From the NCBI RefSeq assembly GCF_027744825.2, contig NC_071340.1:4156501-4220500 (forward strand): a DNA stretch of 64,000 nucleotides, in the 5' to 3' direction. The stretch's first letter is position 1; every line of letters starts with the position of its first letter. The notes beneath the pieces were generated by a model, which was not told the origin of the DNA, ran no database searches, and saw nothing but the letters and a program-made list of their open reading frames with translations. A program made the translations under genes and the position numbers. This stretch comes from Synchiropus splendidus (taxonomy: Eukaryota; Chordata; Actinopteri; Syngnathiformes; Callionymidae). This document shows, one piece after another, positions 21,442 through 34,673 of this stretch.

Positions 21442-21915
21442 AATGACAAACCCCTTTGAACGGCACATTGATGTCACCACTGTAACAGCCGTCCACTACC
21501 ATCAAGCTCTTCTTCCACAAAAGAGACAACTTCTTCCTGTGTGGTTCTTTCTGCGGAATAGACCCCGTCGTTTGAATAGTCTTTCAACGTTCGTATGCAG
21601 TAGCATGGTTTGAAAAAAATTGAGATTAGTTTATAGTTGTGTTTTATTCTGCTTGGAATTGACATATTTCAGGAAAATTTCAATACGCTTGTAGAGTAGG
21701 TCCTCTTGTTTCTACCGAAGTGCTCAGTAGAAAACTGCATGAGATTGAACCTCGGTAAACTTTCCTCCTTGTAAATATTTGTTTAAAATGTTTCTAAAGC
21801 TGCAATGTGTTTTGTTGAACACTGAATTATAACTATACCGTTAGACATCTGTAATCACAAAATACAAATACAAGGAGCCTCCATGAAGCAAGAAAAGAAT
21901 CCCATGTGTACCAAG

Positions 21916-22058
21916 TGTAACATCCGGGTCATTGGACCACGTCGCGCCAGAACGAGAGTTGTTGGATGTGATCGAGAATGGAGGAATAAACAGTAATCAT
22001 AGAAGTGAGTGTCGTCAGTGTTTGGAGTTTAATCATCTCACCAAAGGAAAGTATTACA
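21916..22058 (+). repeat. 5' LTR of degenerate Gypsy element
   Basis: TG...CA bounded. Its last 51 bases (22008-22058) match 25757-25807 with about one change. Confidence 0.75.
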
Positions 22059-22090
22059 TGTTGTCAGAGTAAGGATAACGCCAGACCGAG

Positions 22091-22870
22091 ATGGAGACGT
22101 TTGGAGTTCCAGCACTCAGGATGGATTGGGATTCGCCGAACTTGCCGGAGGCATGGCGCCGTTTTCAACAACATGCAGAGTTGATGTTCTCAGGGCGGCT
22201 ACAGGCGAAAGAGGAGGCAGATAAGTACAGCTACCAACTATTATGGGTCGGAGAAAAGGGCAGGGATGTGTTTAACACATGGACACTGTCTGCGCAGGAC
22301 GCCAAGAAGTTGAAGACATACTACAACTTATACACAAAATATGTCACTCCTAAGTCCAACCCCATTTATGCCAGATATCGCTTCCATGAATAGAAACAAG
22401 GAGATAAAGAAACGTTCAAGCACTTTATAACTGAACTAAAGCTACTTGTTAAGGACTGTGGTTACCCAAATAGTGACAAAATGGTGAGAGACCGCATCGT
22501 CATAGCAACCAACTCCCTGCGTGTGCGTGAGAAGCTTCTCAGCCATGGTGCAGACCTCACACTAGAAAAAACTATCGACATAGCAAGGTCCTATCAATTG
22601 GCACAAGCACAGATGAAGGAGATGGTTGGAAACAGGGACCACGGAAGTGAAGCCGTACACGCTATCAACAGGAGACCTGACAACAGACGTCCAGTTAATA
22701 GAAGGGCACGACCCAGGGACCCTACTTCAACCAACACAGACTGTGGCAGATGTGGAGGACAACACAGTACCAAAGACACACCTGCCCAGCAAAAGGGAAA
22801 CAATGATTGAACTGCAAAAAGATGAACCACTTCGCTAAAGCTTGTAAATCAAGAACCACTATGCATCCCC
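22091..22870 (+). pseudogene. Gypsy gag remnant
   Basis: The frame opens at METFGVPALRMDWDS and contains the capsid-like part (WRRFQQHAELMFSG, WTLSAQDAKKLKTYY, then FKHFITELKLLVKDC), typical of this vertebrate Gypsy lineage. An in-frame TAG at 22391-22393 interrupts it. The zinc-binding tail begins CGRCGGQHSTKD and is then split by a frameshift near 22800, after which CKKMNHFAKAC completes a knuckle in another frame. Gag would package the element RNA; this copy cannot give a complete protein. Confidence 0.75.
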
Positions 22871-22989
22871 GTTGCAAAGCCATGCACAGTGTGATGGAAG
22901 TGACTGACGAGGAAGTGCTGTTCATAGATGGGCTGAACACTGGACACTGGCAAAGACACAGAACAGGCATATGCAGAAATTAAAGTGGC

Positions 22990-25640
22990 CACACAAAACA
23001 TCAAATTTGAAATCGACACAGGCGCACAGACCAACGCCATCCCAGAGTACATATTTTGACGTTTATTCAAAAATATGAGACTGAAACCGGCTACACAAAG
23101 ACTCACAACGTATGGAGGTGAGCAACTGAAAGTGAAGCTACAAAGACCGGTCAAGTATGCTGGAATTCCATATCGTCGGTACAGTAGCACCACCCATACT
23201 GAGCATGAGGACCAGTTTGGATTTGGACCTGATCAAATTAATATTTGCAGTGAAGAAAGAAGATGACACACAGTCTTTTAAAAGTATATGCTGATGTGTT
23301 CCAAGGAATAGGAGAATTCCCAGGAGAATGTCGCCTCCATATTGACCCGAAAGCCACACCTGTGGCATGTCCACCACGTCATGTCCCCATTGCATTGCGT
23401 GACAGACTGAAACAAGAACTCGACCAGATGGAGAAGTCCAACATAATATGCAAAATGACAGAGCCCACTGAGTGGGTGAACGCATTGGTGGTAGTAGAAA
23501 AACCACACAGTGGAAAGCTTAGAGTGTGCCTTGACCCCAGGGACCTCAACAAAGCCATCAAAAGGCCGCACTACCCACTTCCAACACTAGAGGACATCAC
23601 AACAAAACTGGCTGGAGCACAGTTTTTCAGCGAGCCATGTTACAGCGCACACGAGAAAGAGGAGTGCGACTGAATCCAGAGAAATCAGTTATTTTGGACA
23701 TACACTGTCACGTGAAGGCATTAAACCAGACCCTGCTAAGGTAAAAGCCATCACAGAGATGCCACCGCCAAAGAACAAAGCAGAGCTGAAGACTATACTG
23801 GAGTTGATCTGGCCCGATTTGCCCCAAACCTGTCCCAGATAAACTCACCCCTGCGGCAGATACCCAAACAAGAAAACGATTTTGCATGGGACCCCCATCA
23901 TGATGAGACATTCAAGTGCGTAAAAGATATGATAATTCACCACCCGGTGCTTGCGTTTTTCGATCCCCAGAAGGAGTTTAGGCTCCAGGTCAACGCTTCG
24001 AAATACGGTTTGGGAGCCGTCATGCTCCAAGAGGGGAGACCAGTGGCATATGCATCCAAATCACTAAACAGCACAGAAGAAAACTACGCTCAGATAGAAA
24101 AAGAGCTGTATGCAGTATTGTTCGGGTGCAAACGCTTCCACGAATACATGTACGTAAGAAGGGTCATTGTTGAGTCAGACCACAAGCCTTTGGAAGCCAT
24201 TTTACGCAAAACTTTGGCCGCAACGACCCCACGGCTTCAAAGAATGATACTACAGCTACAGAGATACAACATCCAGATCACACACCTTCCCGGAAAAGAT
24301 ATACCTGTGGCTGATACCCTGTCACGTAAGTCGATCCAACACCACGACAACCGTATAACAGAAGGATTAGATGCACAAGTACACACCCTCATCAGCAACG
24401 TTCCGGTGAGCAAGACCAAGCTGCAGGAAATCAAAGAGGCAACATTCAGAGACATCTAGCTCACCACACTCAAAAATACTGTGAAATCAGGGTGGCCCCA
24501 TGAGAGAAGAAAGTGCCCAGCCAACATCCAGGAATATTGGAACCACAGGGATGAAATAAGTGAAGTCGACAACTTGAATGCTCAAAGGTGAAAAAATCAT
24601 AATCCCACACGCACTAAGAGCTGCCATGATCCCCCGCATCCACACTGGACATATGGGCATAGAGAAGAGTAAAAGTCGTGCTCGTGACATCCTTTTCCAG
24701 TTCCAACATCAGAGAGCCGCTCATCTCATATCCCACACCAAAGAGACCATGGCAAGTTATTGGAACTGATCTATTTACGTGGAACTCGCAGGACTTCATC
24801 ATCATCGTGGACTACTACAGTAGATACTTTGAGATGGAGAAACTAACCAGCTGCACCTCGACTGCTGTCATAGCAAAGTGCAAAGCAGCGTTCGCACGAC
24901 ATGGCATTCCTGACTTGGTGATCAGCGACAATGGGCCATAATACAGCTCACCCTTTTCTCAGAGGAGTGGGACTTCAAGCACATCACTTCAAGCCCGCGT
25001 TACCCACAAAGTAACGGCCTTGCTGAAAAAACAGTCCAGACTGCCAAACACATTCTAGACAAGGCTAATGCTGGAAATAAGGACCACTATATGGGCATGT
25101 TAGAGTACAGGAACACACCGGTGGACAATCTAAAATCCCCCGCCCAACTTCTGATGAGCTGTAGACTCCGCTCAGTACTCCCAATGACTGTGACAGCTGA
25201 AACCACGAGTTGCACATCTGAAAGCTGTACGCGAGAGGAGAGAGGTGTGTCAGAGCCGCCAGCAAAAATATTCTAACCGATCAGCAAGACCACTACCCCA
25301 TCTACCTGTCGGCACACCTGTGCGTTACCAGCAAGATGACGGTTCCTGGAAGCTGGCCATGGTGACACAAGTGGCAGATACACAGAGATGCTATCACATA
25401 CAAACAAACGGAGGTCAGATGTTCCGACGCAACAGACGGCATCTCCATGCGAGACACGAAAATCAAGACATCACGGACGCCCACCAGAGGCACTCAACAT
25501 ACACCGAACAGCAACACGCAGCTATCACCCGACAGAGACGCGCAACCCCCACAGCCAGAGCCTGTGGATCAAGCACCACCTGTCAGCCAGCTACACCACC
25601 AGAACCGGCCATACCATCAAGCCGAGACAAGTACTAGATC
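22990..25640 (+). pseudogene. Gypsy pol remnant (protease, RT, RNase H, integrase)
   Basis: The protease core FEIDTGAQTNAI is at about 23008-23043. The reverse transcriptase fingers are open at 23263-23630 (PRHVPIALRDRLKQEL, LRVCLDPRDLNKAI), but the palm with its Asp-Asp box is missing: sequence jumps near 23635 to a later part (LNPEKS-like, then SREGIKPDPAKVKAITEMPP in other frames). RNase H and connection are open at 23929-24459 (ASKYGLGAVMLQEG, YAQIEKELYAVLFGC). Integrase pieces follow: the zinc-binding region near 24600-24720, the catalytic core near 24735-25070 (GTDLFTWNSQDFIIIVDYYS, VISDNGP then a stop), and a C-terminal RRNRRHL-like tail near 25420-25455. Non-functional. Confidence 0.8.
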
Positions 25641-25751
25641 TGTAAACATTTGTTACTTGTTATGCTTTTGAAATGCACTTGTATTCTTAACAAATAGGAT
25701 ATACGTAAAGCCTGTTTAATCTGTTATGCAGTACTTGTTAAAGGGCTAAAA

Positions 25752-25807
25752 GTCAGAGTGTCGTCAGTGTTTGGAGTTTAATCATCTCACCAAGGGAAAG
25801 TATTACA
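25752..25807 (+). repeat. 3' LTR remnant of degenerate Gypsy element
   Basis: Only the 3' part of the LTR is alignable with the 5' LTR. The rest was deleted or has diverged beyond recognition. The target duplication ccaag follows directly. Confidence 0.7.
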
Positions 25808-25812
25808 CCAAG

Positions 25813-26999
25813 TTTGTAGGATATAGTTGTATAAGAAAAGATAAATTCCCAAAGGGGATAGTGTGCAATTTTCACCAAAGAAGGAAGATATCAAATTGCT
25901 TATTAAATTACTATAATCAATTCTTCCCCAGTTTATGGGTTGCAAATTTTAATGTGAATCATCCACTGTGTCAGTTTTAGAGTTGTATCGCATTGAACTT
26001 GCACAATGTAGGCAATGGGAAATCCTTATCAAAATCCTTACGGGGAGACACCACTTTCCCATGTTAAGAAAAAAATAGAGCAGTGAGAAAGAAAAAAACT
26101 GTCTGGGTTTTTAATTATTCTGAGCCTGGCTGATATAAATTTAAAGAATGCACTCAACACAGATGTGGGAAATACTAAAAGTGAAATGAATGGACAGTCA
26201 GTCAGCGCAGTGGTAACAGAACAGAAATGTAAGAAAATAATACCACAGTGTAATGGGGAGTGTAATGTAAAATAAATAGATATAAATATATAAATAGATT
26301 TAAATGGAGCATTATGCTTCTAAAACAGAAACTGTCATTGATTACAAGACAATATGAGGGAAGGGAAGGAAGATAATCAAATTGTCAAAGGAAACAGTGA
26401 AAGAAATGTGTAATGTGATTCATAGAACTACATGTCAGGTATACAGTCAAGGTCCATCCATCCCAGTTATAATGAACTCAGCAGTGAGAAGAAGGCAGAT
26501 TTATTTGTGAATGCACATAAAAGATTACACAGCAATGACAATATTGGAGAAGGGAACAAAAAAGACAAGGAGTAATATGACACGGAATGAGACACGATCC
26601 ACGATGAACTCAGTATTACTTGATAGCAATATCCAAAAAGCCCTCGTAAACAAAAAGGCATTGGTTTGTGTACTTTTGGTTAAAATAATTCTTGTATTTC
26701 CTTGTATTCAGGAGCAGGACACTTGTCTCCAAATCCCAGCTCCCTTTTGATTGGCTACATTCAAGCTAATTCTAGCTAACCAGACTGGCTCAGTTACAGG
26801 TGATGCTCCGGTCTCAGCGGAGAATTGACTTGGGTGAAAACAAAGCGCCTGTAATTTCATCAGTCTGTATTGACTTGACACCTGTTCTGACTTCTCATTA
26901 CTGGTCTCAGTGCTGGTGAAAAGAACCAATTTCAACCGATTTGCATTGTTAATTAGTGCTGTCACGTTTAATTAAGAAGCTGTCTGTCCTGGGCTGAGC
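25813..26999. other. No gene recognised
   Basis: AT-rich flank of the Gypsy element without recognisable motifs. Confidence 0.45.
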
Positions 27000-27240
27000 C
27001 TTGCATTCTTTGGAGGGGTTGAGGAGGATGTTGGTCAATCTGACCTCCATCATGGACAACTGCTCTCACCCACTGTACCAGACCGTCGAGGGGCTGAGCA
27101 GCTCCTTCAGTGGACGGCTGAGACACCCTCAGTGCAGGAAGGAACGCTACCACAGGTCCTTCATCCCCACTGCCGTCACATTGCACAATTCGACTGTGTA
27201 TTTATAACACTGCGAAGTGACCAGTCAACCATCATCATAT
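27000..27240 (+). mobile_element. LINE 3' fragment (end of ORF2 of an L2/CR1/Rex1-group element)
   Basis: The plus strand reads LGGLRRMLVNLTSIMDNCSHPL-like sequence, then SSFSGRLRHPQCRKERYHRSF and IPTAVTLHNSTVYL, ending at a stop near 27207. This is the usual C-terminal end of such ORF2 proteins. It is 5'-truncated. Confidence 0.55.
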
Positions 27241-28254
27241 GTACACCCTGTCTGATATTGTACAATGTAGATAACACCCCACCCCATGTTGCACCACGAT
27301 ATTGCACATTTGTATACTTGTAAATATGTTGTGATGACTACCTGTAAGATGACTACCTTTTTGCACTAATCATTTTTACTTATTTCTGTCTTTGTACTAA
27401 CAACCTAAGAGCTCCTGTCACGGTGAATTTTTCCTTTGTGAGATCAAGTCAAGTTAGACTTTCTTATCTGATTTTATTTTATCTTAAATAATCTCTTATT
27501 TAATCTCTCCTTTAAAAATGCTGAATGAGAAAACCCGTCAACTTCTGGTATTTTAAGTTAAATATGACTGTGGCAGATAAAAAAGACAGATGCAGAAAAA
27601 AAGGTTCTATAAAGTTTTTGCTTTTTGACTTGAAGACTTGAAGAGGTTCAGCTCCAAACATTAACATGTATCTCTAGCTTTGAGTGCCAGGGAGAATACG
27701 GCTTTGTTCTTGATAATCCCCTAGTGATTGCAGAATCAAATCAAACCAGGTTTGTCTAAAGTGCAGAAGTTCACACATAAAACAGTAAGAACACTAAACA
27801 CTGAACTGAACCTGTTGCTTATTGTTTCAGACCATTAAATAAATGAAATGGATCCAGTCAACCAATAAGGCCATCAAAAGTCTTAAGTTCTTCATCATCA
27901 CATATATTGTGAAGTGGTGAAATAATAATCACTTCTGGTAGCCAAAGAGGACATAGGAGAGGACATAACCTGCATGTCAGCAATGACGATATGGCATACA
28001 ATACTGGACATAAGCAGGTGTTGATTGCAGAATCAATCCCAGGTGTGTGCCTTTTGTAGATCAAACTCGGGTGGACGTAGAGTGGAGAACACAGGAAATG
28101 TACGACAATATGAAACCAAAATAAAAGCAGATCGTGACATTGTGACTCGGTCATTTATAAGTAGCTTGCAAAAAGTAGAAAAGTTTGTGATTGTGTCTGT
28201 GTCTCTTGGATGAGGCCCTAATTTATATAATTATTTTGTACCTGCTGGATGGCT
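27241..28254. other. No gene recognised
   Basis: AT-rich sequence. Open frames on the minus strand (27858-28154) carry no recognisable motif. Confidence 0.4.
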
Positions 28255-28930
28255 AGAACATGGGCTTTTCTTTTGTGCCGGAACATGGTTCCAATATCCA
28301 TTAGAAAATATTCGAGGACAGAGCACAATAAGGAGAAAGACTTTAGAACCAGGAAATGTGTGGGGTGGGCAGAAGAAAAAGAGATATTCAGTTGAAGCCA
28401 TTAAAAATGTCCTAGGCTTTCGTGACATGTCTCTGAGTGGTTCATGACCGCGTACTAGGAAGAACACACAGGGAACGGGGAAGAATCTGGAGCTCGACGA
28501 GGTGACAATGAACTGAAAGCGCTCGGTGGCGGTGGCTATTCACACTCGCACACACGAGGGGTAACTAATCGGATAAAACGAAAAAGTGAGACCTAAAACT
28601 GCTCACACGCGTTGAATAGTTGATTGGAAAGCAAACAAAGGAGTAGCGAGGAAGAACGAGAGAACAAAGGGCTGCAACAGAATAGGGATTCAGCGTGGGA
28701 GGAATTTAGAAAGTTCGAGGGTTTAAAGCGAGATCGTGGAAGTCTTGAAAGAGGTACCTGAGTGGAGAGTCGAAATCTACCATCTGGCAAACGTAGCTGG
28801 CGTCGGGTGGAATATATCCAAAAAAAATAAACATGAGGAAGGGACGTGGAGAGAATACAAACACGTAAAGAACGTAAAGAAGGATGAGGAAACAGCTCAC
28901 AGGAAATAAAGCCACACAAAACCGAAACAT
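28255..28930 (-). mobile_element. Diverged solo LTR related to the 34.67-kb chromovirus
   Basis: Read on the minus strand, long stretches run in parallel with the chromovirus LTR: gccaga.g then ttcgact/cttccac, ctctttcaagact, ctttctaaatt, tctcgttcttcctcgct, and agattcttcccc.atccct.cgtgt in the same order and spacing. The best part is about 28445-28830. Ends are unclear and no target duplication could be fixed. No internal region is present, so it is probably a solo LTR of an older subfamily. Confidence 0.55.
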
Positions 28931-29849
28931 AACTGATACGAATAAGTTCGAAATTATTTTAATGAATAACAATGATTTAACTGATATAAACAGTGATATA
29001 AAAAAAAAGTCATGAACAGAAAAGAACAAAATATTACCAAGCAAAGCATGATAGATTTGGAAATTACAAATAACGATCTTATGAATGGAATAGTTAAATA
29101 GTTGATCGTTCATTGAAGATTGTGTTAATTTAAACAACAGGATTGGTGTGATGGATTTTTATGGATTTTAAAGGATGAGGATTATTAAGACAGTTTTGGA
29201 CACGGCGGACACATTTTAAAAAGGAGGCAAAAAATATTATATTGTATAGAGAAAAAAATAAAGAGAAACAATGTAGTTCAAGAAACAAGATCAACTGAAT
29301 CAAGAAGACAGAAAAATGTAGATAGATATATAACTGCATAATATTTGATTCATTTACAGAAAGAACTTCTAAATCTTTTAGAAACATTATGGAGGATGTC
29401 AATACAATATAACTATCTAGCTGTTGTAACTCATTCTATATATTGGACCCATGTTGGTGGATCATAAAGACTTAAACTGAACACAAGTTCAAAAGCAGAA
29501 ACAAACATCAAATCCACTTAAATCCTGATCCTGAAGTGTTTTGAACCATGCTGAGACAGAGGGAGGTTGCGATTTGCAATGCTACTCATTGAGTTCAGGC
29601 CAAACTATCCAAAATAGCACAGTGAAAAATAAATAGACCAAATATATATCCCAACTTCAACTGAATATGGACAATTTTTCACTGCAAGTTGATGTCCAGC
29701 CCAGTGCACATATTTGGCAAAACGTAGATGTTAAATGATTGAAATATTTTTGAAGTCGGATGCATTTAATAAAGGGACAAATGAATTGTTGTTCATTAAC
29801 TATATGTTATATAGTCAATTCATTCAACAAGAATGACGCGAGAAGTTAA
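28931..29849. other. No gene recognised
   Basis: Very AT-rich. The minus-strand open frames at 28706-29402 are rich in F, L, I and Y because of T-rich codons and show no protein family. Confidence 0.4.
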
Positions 29850-29855
29850 TTTATT
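29850..29855 (-). promoter_or_regulatory. Polyadenylation signal of the granzyme-like gene
   Basis: AATAAA on the minus strand lies 10 bases beyond the stop codon (29866). This is unusually close, so a later signal may be the one used. Confidence 0.4.
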
Positions 29856-29865
29856 GAACTCGATC

Positions 29866-31514
<1,649 letters not shown>

Positions 31515-31566
31515 GGTCTACTCACTGAGTTGAAGACTGACCTCGAAACTCTTCCTGTCTCAAACA

Positions 31567-31572
31567 TTTATA
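31567..31572 (-). promoter_or_regulatory. TATA box of the granzyme-like gene
   Basis: TATAAA on the minus strand, 53 bases upstream of the ATG at 31514. A start site about 28 bases downstream would leave a 5' leader of roughly 25 bases, in keeping with a compact granzyme promoter. Confidence 0.6.
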
Positions 31573-32288
31573 TGCACAGAGGGAGTGGTGTAAAGACGGA
31601 AACTCTGCATGGGTTAGGATTACATAATGATCATGTTTTCTTCATTTAGAAGCGTACCAGTCCTGTGGTTTAAAGACAGATGGAAATGTAAATTAGTTGA
31701 AATTGTTTGAAATGTAACAACCACAGACAACAACACCAAAGTCTGTTGCTGAGTGCTGAATGCTGTAGACTCACTCCTTTTTAAATTGTAATTAATATTG
31801 TAGGTTCAACAACAAGCAATAATTGACAAAACATAATAAAAAATGAAAATAAACAATATTAGTAGCAGTAACTAATAATCTAAATAACCCACAAACAAGG
31901 GAAAAAGCTGTTCCTGTGATGGGAGGTTCTGGTCTGGATCGATCGTAGCCAGAGGAAAGAGGGACAAACAATACAAACCTAGAGAGAGAAGGATCAGCTC
32001 TGATCAGACCTGCTGAGCCCGATGATGGAGGTGTCATCCACAAACTTGATCAGCTTCACGGACGAGTGGCTGGAAGTGCAACAGTTGGTGGACAGGGAAA
32101 AGAGGCATGGAGAGAGTACGCAGCTCTGAGGAGACACAAACTGGCTTTGGCCAGTCAGGAAGTCCGTAATCCACCTGCAGAGGGAGTCAGGCACATTGAG
32201 CTGATGAAGCTTCTCTTGAAGCAGAGCTGGGAGAATCGTGTTGAAAGCAGAGATGAAGTCCCCAAACAGGATCCTGGCATAGGGTTTC

Positions 32289-32463
32289 TGTCATGAGAAG
32301 ACACAAGCTGTGTTGGATTCTACGATTTATTAGAGTCACAACAGCTGACAGGTAGCACACGTGGATTACTCTAATGGAAACCCGCCCCGGCCTCTATGTA
32401 CTGACACACACATCGGTAGTCACTCCTGCGACCACCTCAGGAGATAATACAACTCTCACTACA
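32289..32463 (-). repeat. 3' LTR of the nested Gypsy element
   Basis: A 175-base TG...CA block. Its outer 16 bases (tacaactctcactaca on the plus strand, 32448-32463) recur at 33359-33374, where the rest of the 5' LTR is deleted. Confidence 0.75.
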
Positions 32464-32617
32464 GCTTCTCCTTTTAGGAAAACATAACCAACTTAAACGT
32501 TCAGACTGAAGATGTGTATGTGAAATGGAAGGGGAATATACTCCTCACAAAACACTCAAATAGTTCAGACAAGTGCTCATCAACTAAACAATAGTGCTTT
32601 TCCTTCTGTTCTACTGT

Positions 32618-33052
32618 TCATATTCTACGAACATCAGACATCATCGGGGTAGTCTGAAAGGGATTATTCTGCCCTTTTCGTTTTTTTTTTTCCACAACCC
32701 GAACTTGTGCAACCAAATATACAATCAAGTGTTCATTTCTGTACCTGGACAGTAGTTTTATCTCACAACCTTGTGATGAGGGCCTCTGCGGAGTTGCAGG
32801 CAGAGGAGGAAACTCCGGGGCAGAACCTGAAGATGCAGATGAAGATGCCGGCTCCATAGAATTATTTGCTGCAACCGGTGGACTTGTCTCAGGCTGTGTT
32901 ACGGGGATAACTTCTTGTTGCTCCATTGGATCAATCACCTCTGGAACTGCCTGGAGATGACGCCGATTGTGACTAACTACGCGGTTATCCATCGCCACAA
33001 CACATGATCTTGGCTCCTTTGACTGACTGACAACTCTGGCGGTGTTGTCCAC
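32618..33052 (-). pseudogene. C-terminal pol remnant of the nested Gypsy element
   Basis: The minus-strand frame contains SHNRRHLQAVPEVIDPMEQ, matching the conserved R-x-NRRHL end of Gypsy integrases. It is followed by a Pro/Ser-rich low-complexity tail (ASSSASSGSAPEFPPLPATP). The catalytic integrase core is deleted. The frame opens at a TTG-type codon and is not a gene start. Confidence 0.6.
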
Positions 33053-33672
33053 TCCTTCTCCCCATCATGTCTCACCCGGACACTCTGGTCAGGAAGCAGC
33101 TCACATAAGTCAGCTCTGACTCTCTGCCATGGACCCTCAGGTAAGGGAGTTGTCAACAGCGACTCACGTCTCTGCCTTGGCTTGTCATTGACACAGAAGT
33201 CGCATGATGTTACTTGTTTTCTTACTTGAGCTTATTATAAGCGGGACACTGCTCATTTTTACTATGGCCTCTATTGCACCGTGGGCAATGTCTACTCTCC
33301 ATGAATTTCTTTCCCCGTGCTTGTGCCGGTGCCTGCTGTGTCATGTCACAGCTCCGCCTACAACTCTCACTACAGTTCCTGAGGAGTCCAGGAGCTCCAG
33401 AACGAAATTAAGGGCCTGGTTAACGACATCATCTACAGATCTGTTGGCTCTGTTGGCAAACTGCATTGAGTCCAGGAGCGTAGCAGTGATGGAGTTCCGG
33501 TCAGATAAAACCAGGCCCTGAAAGAACTTCATGACCACAGACACAATTGCCACTGGAATGTAATCATTCACTCCTGTGATCCTTGGTTTCTTTGGAACTT
33601 GAATGATAGTGGAGGATTTAATGCTGGCTGGAACATGACCGGACTCCAAGGATGCATTGAAGATGTCATGTC

Positions 33673-34665
33673 ATGAAAACTGAAGTTTTGGCAGCCCTAA
33701 AAGCAGATATTTCTTGGCTTATCAGGACGGAATTCAAGTTGGTGCTTACTGCAGAGTTTGATGTAATTAAAGTGGAGTTGCAGGCTGCGTGGGCGGAGGT
33801 GGCTAGTACTGCCTCATCTATTCGCTCTGAATTAGAGGCAATGAAAACAACGTTGCCAGAAATGGAACAGGGTGTCATGTCTTGTTCCAATTATTCAATC
33901 AATTATCACTACACACAAAAATGGTTGTGATGGAGAAGGAGATCACATCCTCAACCAAACTATCAAGGCTCCACTCTTTCCATCTTCCCGGACTACCCAC
34001 AGAGTTTTGCACAAGACAATGAAGTGAAGCAGCTGCTACGGACTTTATTATCCAAGCAATGGCTTGTACTAAAGCCAATATTCTACCAGCAACTTCAACT
34101 TAATCAATGAATGAATAAATGCAAGCTGGATTGGCCAGGCACATCACTTACATTTCAACTCAAAATCACAGGGTACTGCTAAACGTATTAATAAGAATGT
34201 GCCCTGTTATAATGAGTAAAGTGGATACAGAACCTGCGGGTCGATATGTGATACTAACAGGAATATATCTGTCCTTGTGGCAAATATTTATGCACCAAAC
34301 TAGGATGATGACAAATTCCTAAAGAATATTTTTTTCCAATCTACCAAGTATGGACACATCACCTCATTCTTCATGGGGATATGATTAGATCATAGTTCGT
34401 TGACGAATATATCTCATAAGTCTGCTATTATGATTTGACACTTTCTGAAGATATATGGAATGTGTAATGTCTGGCGTTTCGGAATCCAACACCCAGAAGT
34501 TATTCTAGCCACTCCCCAGTCCATAACAGTTACTCTACTGTTTAGAGTAACAGTTTTATACTCCACTATTTTGTACTCTACCACTACTCTATTAGTTAGT
34601 GTACTATTTCAAGATCAAACTTTTAAGTATATGATGCTGGGGATGGACGTTATCATATCATTCAC
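33673..34665 (+). mobile_element. L1/Tx1-like LINE, 5' part (ORF1 coiled coil and endonuclease fragments)
   Basis: At 33673-33930 the frame reads MKTEVLAALKADISWLIRTE and continues with heptad-like Leu/Ile spacing, the coiled-coil start of ORF1 in fish L1 elements. After a deletion, sequence from about 34125 matches an L1 endonuclease in broken frames: GTAKRINKNVP, VANIYAPN, DDKFLKNIFF, then NVWRFRNPTPRSYSSHSP near 34460-34530. Stops and frameshifts throughout. The intact chromovirus is inserted immediately downstream. Confidence 0.6.
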
Positions 34666-34668
34666 AAT

Positions 34669-34673
34669 ATACT
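34669..34673. repeat. Target-site duplication (left), atact
   Basis: Matches 40478-40482 exactly; 5 bases is the usual size for Ty3/Gypsy integration. Confidence 0.9.

Larger units (their letters stand above)
21916..25807 (+). mobile_element. Ty3/Gypsy LTR retrotransposon, degenerate
   Basis: The element is bounded by TGTAACATCC at 21916 and GTATTACA at 25807, with an identical 5-base target duplication ccaag on both sides (21911-21915 and 25808-25812). Order inside: gag (22091-22870), protease, reverse transcriptase, RNase H, integrase, 3' LTR remnant. The 5' LTR is 143 bases (21916-22058). The 3' LTR shares about the last 51 bases and has lost its 5' part. Several stops, frameshifts and a deletion in the polymerase make it inactive. 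Confidence 0.85.
32289..33374 (-). mobile_element. Nested Gypsy element, heavily deleted, inside the Rex1-like LINE
   Basis: Bounded by tgtcatgaga at 32289 and ctcactaca at 33374, with a near-perfect 5-base target duplication: gtttc (32284-32288) and gttcc (33375-33379). On the minus strand the order is: first 16 bases of the 5' LTR, a gag zinc-knuckle piece ([20 protein letters not shown] in one frame, about 33235-33310), an integrase C-terminal region ([10 protein letters not shown], then [15 protein letters not shown]), a purine tract at about 32464-32475, and a full 175-base 3' LTR. Most of gag and pol has been deleted. Confidence 0.8.
31795..33672 (-). mobile_element. Rex1/Babar-like LINE, split by a nested Gypsy insertion
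   Basis: The minus-strand LINE is in two blocks, 33375-33672 and 31795-32288. The first block reads SGHVPASIKSSTIIQVPKKP, FANRANRSVDDVVNQ and LELLDSSGT. The second resumes exactly at the next residues (YARILFGDFISAFNTILPALL-like), then VPDSLCRWITDFLTG, SVKLIKFVDDTSIIGL and, after a deletion, LIRADPSLSRFVLF and the AT-rich 3' end. It has frameshifts and internal deletions. It belongs to the same group as the copy at 0.7-3.0 kb. Confidence 0.8.

Noticed and set aside
28593..29402. Possible multi-pass membrane protein on the minus strand
   Set aside because: T-rich codons give Phe and Leu; part of the region aligns with an LTR and the frames are not linked.
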